Shown piece by piece: positions 1 to 6,506 of a stretch of DNA of 12,285 nt. Within the stretch, counting starts at the first letter, position 1. The number at the start of each line of letters is the position of its first letter. Source of the stretch: an uncultured Eggerthellaceae bacterium (GTDB taxonomy: Bacteria; Actinomycetota; Coriobacteriia; Coriobacteriales; Eggerthellaceae); assembly GCA_934648845.1 (NCBI GenBank), contig CAKUFS010000040.1:1-12285 (forward strand), read 5' to 3'. A program made the translations under genes and the position numbers. A model generated the notes under the pieces. The model saw nothing but the letters and a program-made list of their open reading frames with translations, was not told where the DNA came from and did no database searches.

Positions 1-103
1 GAGCAGATAGGTGCGGCGGAGGGCCAAGCGTATGTCCATACGCGCAGAGCCCGACGAGCGAAGCGGCAAGCGCCTAGATGCCCGCCCAGCCTGCGCGCAG
101 CGG
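1..103. other. Window edge, no supported gene
   Basis: Short open frames cross this edge on both strands, but none shows a ribosome binding site or a recognisable protein motif. A plus-strand frame ends in TAG at 75-77 and could be the C-terminal tail of a gene lying outside the window. A minus-strand ATG at 39-37 has no Shine-Dalgarno. A small inverted repeat with 6-bp arms, GCGTAT/ATACGC, occupies 28-43. I assign no function. Confidence 0.3.
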
Positions 104-107
104 CAGC

Positions 108-137
108 AAAAAAGGTCGTTCGTTAGAACGACCCTTT
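108..137 (-). terminator. Intrinsic terminator of tRNA-Ser(CGA)
   Basis: On the minus strand an 8-bp perfect stem (GGTCGTTC/GAACGACC, loop of 4 at 122-125) is followed directly by six T. The stem can be extended outward by a G-T and three A-T pairs using AAA upstream and the T run, which is the usual terminator shape. It lies 8 bp beyond the CCA end of the tRNA gene, so it most likely ends that transcript. Confidence 0.85.
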
Positions 138-144
138 GAATACC

Positions 145-237
145 TGGCGGAGGAAGAGGGATTCGAACCCTCGTTACCTGGATTACAGGTAAAACGGTTT
201 TCGAGACCGCCGCATTCAACCACTCTGCCATCCCTCC
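145..237 (-). tRNA. tRNA-Ser, anticodon CGA
   Basis: Read on the minus strand, this is a 93-nt class II tRNA. The acceptor stem GGAGGGA pairs with TTCCTCC (one G-T), then discriminator G and an encoded CCA. The anticodon arm has the stem GCGGT/ACCGT and loop CTCGAAA, giving anticodon CGA, which reads the serine codon UCG. A long variable arm (ACCTGTAATCCAGGT) and the T loop GGTTCGAATCC are clear. The long variable arm and the G discriminator are the normal identity elements of serine tRNAs. The gene has its own terminator and is separated from the second tRNA-Ser by another terminator, so the two are probably not one transcript. Confidence 0.97.
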
Positions 238-286
238 ATATTCAGTTAGGTGCACCATTCGCAAACGCAGGCAGATGCGCGCCTAT

Positions 287-311
287 AAAAAATCCCCCGT
301 GGCTTGGGGGA
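287..311 (-). terminator. Intrinsic terminator of tRNA-Ser(GGA)
   Basis: On the minus strand TCCCCC pairs with GGGGGA around a 7-nt loop and is followed by six T (the plus-strand A run 287-292). It starts 14 bp past the CCA end of the GGA tRNA gene and would stop transcription before the next tRNA gene. Confidence 0.85.
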
Positions 312-324
312 CGGAGTAAACAAA

Positions 325-416
325 TGGCGGAGAGATGGGGATTCGAACCCCAGATACGCTTTTGGCGCATACACGATTTCCAATCGTGCTCCTTCGGCCA
401 GCTCGGACATCTCTCC
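325..416 (-). tRNA. tRNA-Ser, anticodon GGA
   Basis: Read on the minus strand, this is a 92-nt class II tRNA. The acceptor stem GGAGAGA/TCTCTCC is perfect, followed by discriminator G and encoded CCA. The anticodon arm has stem CACGA/TCGTG with loop TTGGAAA, so the anticodon is GGA, reading UCC and UCU. The variable arm is long (TGCGCCAAAAGCGTA) and the T loop is GGTTCGAATCC. With the neighbouring CGA isoacceptor it forms a small serine tRNA cluster, but each gene has its own terminator. Confidence 0.97.
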
Positions 417-463
417 GTTTCGCCAAATATCGCACAATGCTATTTGCATCGTAGCGAGGAAAG

Positions 464-492
464 AGTATAACTCAGAAAGCGAAGAGCCGCAA
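464..492 (-). promoter_or_regulatory. Sigma-70-type promoter for tRNA-Ser(GGA)
   Basis: On the minus strand the -35 element TTGCGG (492-487) and the -10 element TATACT (469-464) are separated by exactly 17 bp. The match to TTGACA/TATAAT is good. Transcription would start near 457 and give a leader of about 40 nt before the tRNA 5' end at 416. The -35 element is part of one arm of the hairpin at 483-514, so promoter and upstream terminator overlap. Confidence 0.55.
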
Positions 493-514
493 ACATTTTT
501 TTGCTTGCGGCTCT
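483..514 (-). terminator. Probable terminator after the foldase gene
   Basis: A perfect 10-bp inverted repeat (AGAGCCGCAA/TTGCGGCTCT) with a 12-nt loop lies 24 bp beyond the stop codon of the minus-strand foldase gene. On the minus strand the T run behind it is poor (TTCGCTTTCT), so termination may be weak. On the plus strand it is followed by AAAAAT, not T. Confidence 0.55.
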
Positions 515-537
515 AAAAATATCAAAATCAGACGTTT

Positions 538-1683
538 TTACTTCTCGGAAGTATCGGAGGCGGCAGAATCACCGGCTTCTTCGCTTGCTGCATCGGTACT
601 TGCGCTCGTATCCGTTGCGGAAGAATCGCCCGAAGCCGAAGATGACTTCGTAGTAGCAGCAGTCATATCAACATCGTACGGCAGGCCCTTCGGCATGTCG
701 TTGATCTTCACGTCAACCGTGGTGCGGTAGCCATTCAGCCAAACAGAGAACGCAGTCGAAGTGGACGTGGACGAAGAGCTGGTGGTGGTTGCCAGCTGCT
801 TGAAGTACGTCTGGAACGCCTCGGGCAAGTCCGACAGCGACTTCACGCTGTCAGCAGCGGGCATGACTTCCGTACACTTGATAATGTGATAACCAAACTG
901 GCTTTCGACCAGCTCGCTTACCTGACCCAGCTCCAAACCGTCAAGCGCGGTCTGGTACTCGGAAACAAAGCTGGTCAGCAAATCCCAACCTACATCGCCG
1001 CCGTTAACAGCAGACGAAGTATCCTTCGAGTATTGAGAAGCCGCATCTGCGAAATCCAACGTACCGTTGTTGATCTTCTCAAGCACTTCCTTCGCGGTTT
1101 CCTCATCGCTTGCGTCAAACAGAATATGCGAAGAACGCTTTGCTTTCTCGAAGTACTTCAGATTGTCCTGGGCAACAGCAAACACCTGCTCATCGGTGGG
1201 GTCATCGGAAACAGCGAAACTCTCCGAAAGCTGCTTGTTCAGAAGCGCATACTCGATGTTTTCACGATATTTTTCCTCGGTCAGACCAGCATTCGTCAAA
1301 GCAGTCTGCCAGGCGGCGTCATCACTGTAATTCGATTTCATCTGATTAACGTACTCGTCGATAGTCGCAGAATCAACCGACATTCCCTTTTCCTGAGCAG
1401 CAAGCAAGACAAGCTCGCGGTTCACAAACATGTCAATGATGTTCTCGCGGAACGATTCGGGCGTCATGCCGTACATGGACAGAACCATGGCGAAATTACT
1501 GTCGTCATCAAGCCCTTGTGACGTACGGTAATTCGTGATGTAATCCGTAATAGTTTGTTCCGAAATCTTCTTCGTTCCAACCGTTGCCGCGACCGATTCG
1601 CCGCTGCAGGCAGTTAAGCCGCACAAAAGCGACGCAGAAAGCGCCACCGTGCAAGCTGCCGCCGCAAAAGCTTTAAGTTTCAT
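538..1683 (-). CDS. Parvulin-type peptidyl-prolyl isomerase lipoprotein (PrsA/SurA-like)
   Basis: An exported foldase of 381 residues. The N-terminus is a lipoprotein signal peptide: K2/K4, a hydrophobic stretch, and lipobox L23-T-A-C26, so the mature protein should be lipid-anchored at Cys26 on the outer face of the membrane. Residues about 35-160 resemble the helical SurA-N/trigger-factor-like chaperone part. Residues about 184-272 form a rotamase (parvulin) domain, seen from SHILF, the FADAASQYSKD segment, GGDVGW and FGYHIIKC. The family catalyses cis-trans isomerisation of prolyl bonds and helps secreted proteins fold. Unusual points are a Ser/Thr-only stretch at about 299-310 and a low-complexity Ser/Thr/Asp/Ala tail from about 341 to 381. 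The ATG start is preceded by AAAGGGA at a good distance. It appears to be a single-gene unit; the real clients are unknown. Confidence 0.9.
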   Translation of the reverse strand: MKLKAFAAAACTVALSASLLCGLTACSGESVAATVGTKKISEQTITDYITNYRTSQGLDDDSNFAMVLSMYGMTPESFRENIIDMFVNRELVLLAAQEKGMSVDSATIDEYVNQMKSNYSDDAAWQTALTNAGLTEEKYRENIEYALLNKQLSESFAVSDDPTDEQVFAVAQDNLKYFEKAKRSSHILFDASDEETAKEVLEKINNGTLDFADAASQYSKDTSSAVNGGDVGWDLLTSFVSEYQTALDGLELGQVSELVESQFGYHIIKCTEVMPAADSVKSLSDLPEAFQTYFKQLATTTSSSSTSTSTAFSVWLNGYRTTVDVKINDMPKGLPYDVDMTAATTKSSSASGDSSATDTSASTDAASEEAGDSAASDTSEK

Positions 1684-2111
1684 AATTCCCTTTCGCGTTA
1701 TTCCTACCTGTTCTGTTGACTAAGAGCAGGCTTACAGCTAATTTCTCATTCTTGCACTCTTTTTGTACGCGCGCGGAACATACACGATTTGACCATACAA
1801 AACCAAGAATAGCCAATCGTAACGAAAGAGCCTACAGCGAGAGCAGATAAAAGCACAAACAGACGAAGCGATATCGAAAAAGACAGGCAGAAAAACCGGA
1901 GCAACGCCCAAGTCCGCGAGCGACAACAGCGAAACAACACGGGAAGCGGCAACGAAAAACGGGACGACACCTTTCGGTACCATCCCGTTTTGCCTTACTT
2001 CTTTAGCTCGCAGCGTTCACGATACAACGGAAACGCAGCCGTCTCACATACTGTATCGCAATGACCGCTCGAAGGCGAGCGCAAAAACTGCACCCCAACC
2101 AGCAGATTACG
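1684..2111. other. Intergenic region between foldase gene and typA
   Basis: 428 bp without a supported gene. It holds the foldase ribosome binding site (next to 1684), the typA terminator (1955-1991) and a small GC-rich hairpin at 2066-2081 (CGCTCG/CGAGCG) that has no T run. Overlapping minus-strand open frames of about 75-80 codons start inside the terminator hairpin, lack ribosome binding sites and are not believable genes. I found no convincing promoter for the foldase gene, although one must lie here if the typA terminator works. Confidence 0.6.
1955..1991 (-). terminator. Intrinsic terminator of typA
   Basis: A perfect 9-bp inverted repeat, AAAACGGGA (1956-1964) and TCCCGTTTT (1983-1991), encloses a smaller ACC/GGT hairpin. 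On the minus strand the stem ends in CGTTTTTCG, so it can end transcription from typA about 120 bp past its stop. The stem also has a T run on the plus strand and could act in both directions. Confidence 0.75.
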
Positions 2112-3935
2112 CTACTGCAGCTTGCCGTTTGCCTGCTTCTTGCGGTCAACCGCAGACAACAAGCGCTTGCGCATGCGGATGCTCTTCGGCGTGACTTCCA
2201 CCAGCTCATCGTCTTGAATGTACTCAAGAGCCTCTTCCAGCGTAAACACAATCGGCGGCGTAAGCTGGATAGCCTTGTCAGCAGTCGAAGAACGCTGGTT
2301 GCCCAACTGCTTCGCTTTCTCTACATTCACCACCATGTCCGAATCGTGCGCGTTCTCGCCCACCAGCATGCCTTCGTAGCAAGGATCGCCCGGCGCCACG
2401 AACATGCGGCCACGCTGCTGCAGCGTATCCAGAGCGTAAGCAACTGCCTTACCCGTGCTCATGGAAATCATGGAGCCATTCTTGCGACCAGGCATTTCGC
2501 CGGTGTAGGGGCCGTACTCGAAGAAGTGGTGGAACAGCTGCGCTTCACCGTGCGTTGCATTCAAGATGCGCGTTTTCAGACCCATGGTGCCACGGGAAGG
2601 AATCTTGAACGTAAGGTGCGTCATGGCATCGTCGGAAGACATATCCTCCATGATACCGCCCGCGTTGCCCATAACTTCAATGGCCTTACCAGCGTAATCG
2701 TTGGGAACATCCACCGTTGCTTCTTCGATAGGCTCAAGTTTCGTTCCGTCTGCTGCCGCCTTATAGACAACCTGCGGACGACCAACCTGGAATTCAAAGC
2801 CTTCGCGGCGCATGGTTTCCATCAGAACGGACAGATGCAAAACGCCACGACCCGCAACCTCAACGCCCGAACCTTCGTCCAGCGGCGTAATGCGCATGGA
2901 AATGTTGCTTTCCTTTTCGCGCATCAGGCGCTCGTTCAGCTGGCGTGCACCCACAATTTCGCCTTCGCGACCAACCAAGGGGCTGGTAGAAGCCTCAAAC
3001 ACAATGGACATGGTGGGTTCTTCCACGGAAATCGGCGCAAGCTCAACGGGATTTTCGCGGTCGGTGATGATGTCGCCAATGTCGGCATCTTCAATACCGA
3101 TAACGGCAACAATGTCGCCTGCTTCTGCTTGAAGAACTTCCGTTTTGCCCAGGTTCTCAAAAACGTGAACCTTGCGAACGGTTGCGTTGTAGCTGCTCGA
3201 GCCATCGTTCTTTACAACCAGAACCTGCTCTTTTTCATGCAAGATGCCGCTATGCAAGCGGCCAACGCCAATGCGGCCTTCGTAGCTGCTGTGATCAACC
3301 GTGCAGATCTGCAACGCCACCGGACCCTCAAGGTCAACATCGGGGCACGGGATCTCTTTCAGAATGGTATCCAGCAGCGGAATCATATCCATGTTGCCAT
3401 CGTTGTAATCGTAGCGAGAATAACCGTTCACGGCAGATGCGTAAATCACCGGGAAGTCCAGCTGGTCATCGGTAGCGCCCAGCTCCATCATGAGCTCGAA
3501 CACCTTGTCGATAGCGGTATCGGGATCAGCGTTGGGGCGGTCGATCTTGTTCACCACCACCACAATGCGTAAGTTGTTTGCAAGCGCATGACTCAGCACG
3601 AAACGCGTCTGCGGCTTGGGGCCTTCGTAAGCGTCAACGATCAGCAGAGCACCATCGGCCATGTTCAAAACACGCTCAACTTCGCCACCGAAGTCGGCGT
3701 GACCCGGCGTGTCGATGACGTTGATCTTCACGCCCTTGTAATTAATGGAAATGTTCTTCGAAAGAATGGTGATGCCGCGCTCACGTTCCTGATCGTTGCT
3801 GTCCAACACGCGGTCTTCCACCTGCTGATTTGCGCGGAATACGTGGGCGGCCTTCAGCAGCTGGTCAACCAGCGTAGTTTTGCCGTGGTCAACGTGCGCG
3901 ATAATTGCCACGTTACGAATATTTTCCTGTTTCAC
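2112..3935 (-). CDS. typA: Translational GTPase TypA/BipA
   Basis: A ribosome-associated GTPase of the EF-G/LepA class, which in known bacteria supports 50S assembly and growth under cold and stress. All GTPase motifs are present, numbered from the GTG start: G1 HVDHGKT (14-20), G2 ERGITI (52-57), G3 DTPGH (75-79) and G4 NKID (129-132). The rest matches the beta-barrel, EF-G III/V-like and C-terminal BipA domains; length (607 residues) is typical of the family. An upstream in-frame ATG at 3947 would add four residues, but nothing like a Shine-Dalgarno precedes it at a useful distance. GTG at 3935 has GGAG six bases ahead, so I prefer it. It is transcribed alone, divergently from the threonine-aldolase-like gene, with a terminator at 1955-1991. 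Confidence 0.97.
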   Translation of the reverse strand: MKQENIRNVAIIAHVDHGKTTLVDQLLKAAHVFRANQQVEDRVLDSNDQERERGITILSKNISINYKGVKINVIDTPGHADFGGEVERVLNMADGALLIVDAYEGPKPQTRFVLSHALANNLRIVVVVNKIDRPNADPDTAIDKVFELMMELGATDDQLDFPVIYASAVNGYSRYDYNDGNMDMIPLLDTILKEIPCPDVDLEGPVALQICTVDHSSYEGRIGVGRLHSGILHEKEQVLVVKNDGSSSYNATVRKVHVFENLGKTEVLQAEAGDIVAVIGIEDADIGDIITDRENPVELAPISVEEPTMSIVFEASTSPLVGREGEIVGARQLNERLMREKESNISMRITPLDEGSGVEVAGRGVLHLSVLMETMRREGFEFQVGRPQVVYKAAADGTKLEPIEEATVDVPNDYAGKAIEVMGNAGGIMEDMSSDDAMTHLTFKIPSRGTMGLKTRILNATHGEAQLFHHFFEYGPYTGEMPGRKNGSMISMSTGKAVAYALDTLQQRGRMFVAPGDPCYEGMLVGENAHDSDMVVNVEKAKQLGNQRSSTADKAIQLTPPIVFTLEEALEYIQDDELVEVTPKSIRMRKRLLSAVDRKKQANGKLQ

Positions 3936-3947
3936 TCTATGCTCCAT

Positions 3948-3985
3948 ATAAACGTTTTAACCTGCATCTAAAGACAAACGTTTAT
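3948..3985 (-). promoter_or_regulatory. Inverted repeat in the typA leader
   Basis: ATAAACGTTT (3948-3957) and its exact reverse complement AAACGTTTAT (3976-3985) flank an 18-bp spacer; each contains the palindrome AAACGTTT. In the mRNA they could form a 10-bp stem ending right before the GGAG ribosome binding site. In DNA they could be a pair of operator half-sites. Sequence shows the repeat; the role is inference. Confidence 0.45.
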
Positions 3986-4265
3986 GATACCACCATTTGT
4001 GCAGGTAGACAGAGTTTTTACAAAGGCGACACAGACATTGCGTTTTGCTTCAAGCGCAAATGCCGAAGCAAATACACACGCAGCTCCGCAGTCCAGCACG
4101 GCGTCGAAATGCACCAATGAAATGCATTGCAGAACGTTCGCGCGAATCTTATCGAACGCACCGTTTTACGGTTTTGAAGTCATCTGCTTATCGCCTGCAC
4201 CCCACCACGCGCAAATAGCTATACTGACAGAGAAACAAACAAAGATCGAAGAAGAGAAGGACCTT
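3986..4265. other. Divergent intergenic region, typA / PLP-lyase gene
   Basis: With the inverted repeat at 3948-3985, about 330 bp separate the two divergent genes, so both promoters must lie here. For the plus-strand gene, TATACT at 4220-4225 is a good -10 candidate about 46 bp before the ATG, but the sequence 17 bp upstream of it is a poor -35. On the minus strand TATCAT (about 3984-3989) is a weak -10 candidate for typA. The frame upstream of 4266 stays open back to 3984, but its translation does not look like the family and has no ribosome binding site. Confidence 0.45.
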
Positions 4266-5300
4266 ATGATTCGATTCAACAACGATTACAACCGCTCCTG
4301 CCACCCCGCCATTCTGAAGGCGTTGGAACAAAGCTGGAGCGAAAGCTACGATGGCTACGGACTGGACACGTGGTGCGAACGCGCATCTGAGCTGATAAAG
4401 CAGCATCTGAACTGCGATAACGCACAGGTTCATTTTGTGGTAGGCGGAACTCAGGCAAACTATGTTGGCATCGATTTCATGTTGCGCCCCTGGGAAGGCG
4501 TCATCTGCGCCGATACCGGTCACATCAACGTTCACGAAACGGGTGCCGTAGAGCACATTGGCCACAAGTGTCTTCCGCTTCCAAACGAAAACGGAAAAAT
4601 CACGGCTGCCCAAATCGATGAAGCAGCCACGCTTTACGAGGAAAGCGACATTCCCGAACACATGATAACCCCGCGCATGGTGTACATCTCGCAGTCCACG
4701 GAGCTGGGAACGCTTTATTCCAAGGAAGAGCTAGTCGCCATTCACGATGCTTGCACAAAGCACGACCTGTACCTTTTCCTTGATGGCGCGCGCCTGGGCT
4801 ACGCCTTGGCGGCAGCAAACGGCAGTCTGACCTTGGCCGATATTGCCCATGTTGCCGATATGTTCACCATTGGTGGCACGAAATGCGGCGCGCTTTTCGG
4901 CGAGGCCATTGTTATCACAAACCCGGCGCTGCAGCGCAATTACCGCAGTGCCATGAAGCAAAACGGTGCTATGCTGGCAAAAGGCTGGCTTTTGGGTATT
5001 CAGTTCGCCACGCTTTTCGAAGACAACCTGTATTTCAAAATCACCGAACAAGCAATTGACCAGGCTCTTCGTATTCGTGATGCGTTTGCGGAAAAAGGCA
5101 TTGCGCAGTTTGTCGAATCTCCCACGAATCAGCAGTTCTTTATCTTGACCGATGCACACATGCGTGCGCTCGAACAAGACTTCGTGTTCATGTTCGATCA
5201 TGCAGAAGGTCCCGATCAAAACGTTTGCCGTTTCTGCACGTCGTGGGCAAATACCAATGAAGAAATCGACGCTCTGGTAAACGCAATCGCGCAGCTCTAA
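4266..5300 (+). CDS. PLP-dependent threonine aldolase/beta-eliminating lyase family enzyme
   Basis: A fold-type I pyridoxal-phosphate enzyme of 344 residues, the normal length for low-specificity L-threonine aldolases, which cleave L-threonine to glycine and acetaldehyde. The N-terminus (FNNDYNRSCHP) and DGYG (29-32) fit the family. GGTQAN (60-65) is the phosphate-binding loop; the segment THG-like TGHINVHETGAVE begins at 84; DGARLG (173-178) holds the Asp that contacts the cofactor pyridine nitrogen; the Schiff-base lysine is most likely K206 in GGTKCG. ATG at 4266 is chosen because AGAAGGA precedes it and because the family start follows at once; the frame is open further upstream but without family features. 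It is a single-gene unit with a strong terminator. Members of this branch are annotated both as threonine aldolase and as generic lyase, so the substrate is uncertain. Confidence 0.9.
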   Translation: MIRFNNDYNRSCHPAILKALEQSWSESYDGYGLDTWCERASELIKQHLNCDNAQVHFVVGGTQANYVGIDFMLRPWEGVICADTGHINVHETGAVEHIGHKCLPLPNENGKITAAQIDEAATLYEESDIPEHMITPRMVYISQSTELGTLYSKEELVAIHDACTKHDLYLFLDGARLGYALAAANGSLTLADIAHVADMFTIGGTKCGALFGEAIVITNPALQRNYRSAMKQNGAMLAKGWLLGIQFATLFEDNLYFKITEQAIDQALRIRDAFAEKGIAQFVESPTNQQFFILTDAHMRALEQDFVFMFDHAEGPDQNVCRFCTSWANTNEEIDALVNAIAQL

Positions 5301-5334
5301 AGGTGAAAAAGTGACGGGGTCTTTTTCACCTTTT
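5299..5334 (+). terminator. Intrinsic terminator of the PLP-lyase gene
   Basis: AAAGGTGAAAAAG (5299-5311) and CTTTTTCACCTTT (5321-5333) form a perfect 13-bp stem with a 9-nt loop, directly at the stop codon (TAA ends at 5300) and followed by TTTT. The A/T symmetry lets it act on both strands. The loop and inner arms carry the 21-bp motif that recurs inverted at 9264-9284. Confidence 0.88.
5306..5326 (+). repeat. 21-bp motif, copy A (GTGACGGGGTC core)
   Basis: AAAAA-GTGACGGGGTC-TTTTT. The same 21 bases occur reverse-complemented at 9264-9284, without a mismatch. Here the motif forms the top of a terminator hairpin. Confidence 0.8.
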
Positions 5335-5410
5335 CCGCTTTTTCGTTGCCTTCGCCTTCGACTTCGCTTTCCCTTCGCTTTCGCGATTCCCCTCATACCT
5401 ATCCATGAAG

Positions 5411-5446
5411 AAAGATGGCCGGGAAACCACTTCCCAGCCATCTTTT
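5411..5446 (-). terminator. Hairpin terminator in the convergent region
   Basis: AAAGATGGC (5411-5419) pairs with GCCATCTTT (5437-5445), then after one C/A mismatch GGGAA pairs with TTCCC around a 5-nt loop: 14 bp in all. T runs exist on both sides (TTTTTG on plus, TTTCTTC on minus). The plus-strand gene already has its own terminator, so this one may mainly end the minus-strand amidase operon, with about 135 bp of 3' UTR. Direction is inference. Confidence 0.7.
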
Positions 5447-5470
5447 TGTAGCACCTAGTAGTACGTGAGC

Positions 5471-5560
5471 AGCCAAAATAGACCAGAGCAGACCAAAACA
5501 GGTCAAAACGAGTCCAGCCAATCCAAGCGCAACCGAAGAGCCCAAACGCAAAACCGCGCG
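5471..5560. repeat. Degenerate 10-bp periodic repeat
   Basis: Nine successive 10-base blocks share a loose pattern near GACCAAAACA: positions 3-5 are mostly CCA or TCA and are followed by A-rich bases. Examples are GACCAGAGCA, GACCAAAACA and GGTCAAAACG in a row. Similarity is clearest for blocks 1-4 and fades towards 5560. It lies just past the 3' end of the amidase gene. A period near one helical turn would put short A-tracts on one face of the DNA. Confidence 0.45.
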
Positions 5561-5581
5561 GCGGCACGCCTTCCGCGCCGC

Positions 5582-6466
5582 CTAGAGCTTTTCGATAACG
5601 TACTTCGGCACCTCAAAGCGCACGGTCTTTTCGGGATCGACCACTTGGCAAATGCGCACGTAACCCGCCAGCGAGAACAGCATGGTCAGCTGATCTTCGT
5701 CCACGCCCGTGCGCTCATGCAGGATATCCAACATGTCATGGACCGCAGTGTCAACCGCTTCATCAAGCGTTTCCGCCGATGCAATGGTAATGAAATGCGT
5801 ATCGTTTTCCATGATGGGATTCTTAATCTTCAAGTCGGGCAGCGCGGTCAGAGTAACCGTTGCGTATCCCGCAGCTTCAGCGCCCGCGACGCCAATTTCG
5901 CCATCGCCCATAGCAGCATGCATATCGCCGCAACCAAAAAGCGCGCCATCTGCAGAAACAGGGAAATACAGCGTTGCACCCGTCGTAATGGCGGTATTAT
6001 CCATGTTGCCGCCGTGGCTTCCCGGCGTGCCGCAGTTAACAGCCTCTCCCTCAGGAGCGACGCCGATAACGCCAATCATGGGACGCAAAGGCAGCGTGAG
6101 CCTATCGCTCCACACCACACCTTCATCGGTTACCGGGCATACCGCCAAACTCCATTTATCGAAGCGGTCGCCGCAAATGCCTTCGTTTTCGCCCGTGCAA
6201 ACTACCGACTGCGCATCGAATTCAATGTTCTCAATCTTGACCTTCAATGCGCCGCCCGCAACAGCACCTTCTACGTAAATCGGGCCCGTTGCAGGGTTGA
6301 TGGCATCCCAATCAATATTATCGATGGTATCGTTTGCGCTCTGCAGCTGATTGCCGAAACAATCCTTCGTGCGAATGCGCACCGTCTCACCCGAAGAAAC
6401 GCGCAAGGCGGGCTGCGTCTCCTTACCGAAAGCGTAAAATACCTTGTCGTCGCTCAGTTCAATCAT
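5582..6466 (-). CDS. Acetamidase/formamidase family protein
   Basis: A 294-residue member of the FmdA/AmdA family, cytosolic enzymes that hydrolyse formamide or short amides to the acid and ammonia. Family signatures visible: NPATGPIYVEGA (57-68), MIGVIGVAP (130-138), TPGSHGGNMDN (147-157) and GCGDMHAAMGDGE (178-190), which carry the conserved acidic and His residues of the active-site region. The ATG at 6466 is chosen because GGAG lies five bases ahead; an in-frame GTG at 6493 would add nine residues without a binding site. It follows the S33 hydrolase gene by 40 bp with no terminator between, so the two are probably one operon. Which amide is used cannot be told from sequence. Confidence 0.9.
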   Translation of the reverse strand: MIELSDDKVFYAFGKETQPALRVSSGETVRIRTKDCFGNQLQSANDTIDNIDWDAINPATGPIYVEGAVAGGALKVKIENIEFDAQSVVCTGENEGICGDRFDKWSLAVCPVTDEGVVWSDRLTLPLRPMIGVIGVAPEGEAVNCGTPGSHGGNMDNTAITTGATLYFPVSADGALFGCGDMHAAMGDGEIGVAGAEAAGYATVTLTALPDLKIKNPIMENDTHFITIASAETLDEAVDTAVHDMLDILHERTGVDEDQLTMLFSLAGYVRICQVVDPEKTVRFEVPKYVIEKL

Positions 6467-6506
6467 TACTTCTCCTTCGATGCGCGTCCACACGCGTCAT
6501 GCAACA

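Noticed and set aside
28..43. Inverted repeat GCGTAT/ATACGC at the window edge as a terminator.
   Set aside because: No T run on either strand and the context outside the window is unknown.
1738..1983. Hydrophobic minus-strand frames of 74-81 codons between foldase gene and typA.
   Set aside because: They start inside the typA terminator hairpin, overlap each other in different frames and have no ribosome binding site.
2061..3572. A 503-codon open frame on the plus strand opposite typA, with others behind it (3588-3971).
   Set aside because: Its translation is rich in His, Asn, Arg and Ala with no family likeness, and it lies fully antisense to a clear typA gene. It is a by-product of codon bias.
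3984..4265. N-terminal extension of 94 residues for the PLP-lyase gene.
   Set aside because: Open by chance; no ribosome binding site at 3984, no family likeness, while ATG 4266 has a Shine-Dalgarno and starts exactly at the family N-terminus.
4731..5567. Minus-strand frame of 278 codons over the PLP-lyase 3' end.
   Set aside because: Runs through two terminators and the antisense of a well-supported gene; its Lys/Arg-rich part only reflects the pyrimidine hexamer run.
5560..5582. GGCGGC/GCCGCC hairpin at the amidase stop codon as a terminator.
   Set aside because: Only 6 bp, large loop, and the T run (TTTT) is six bases away; the 14-bp hairpin at 5411-5446 is a better candidate.
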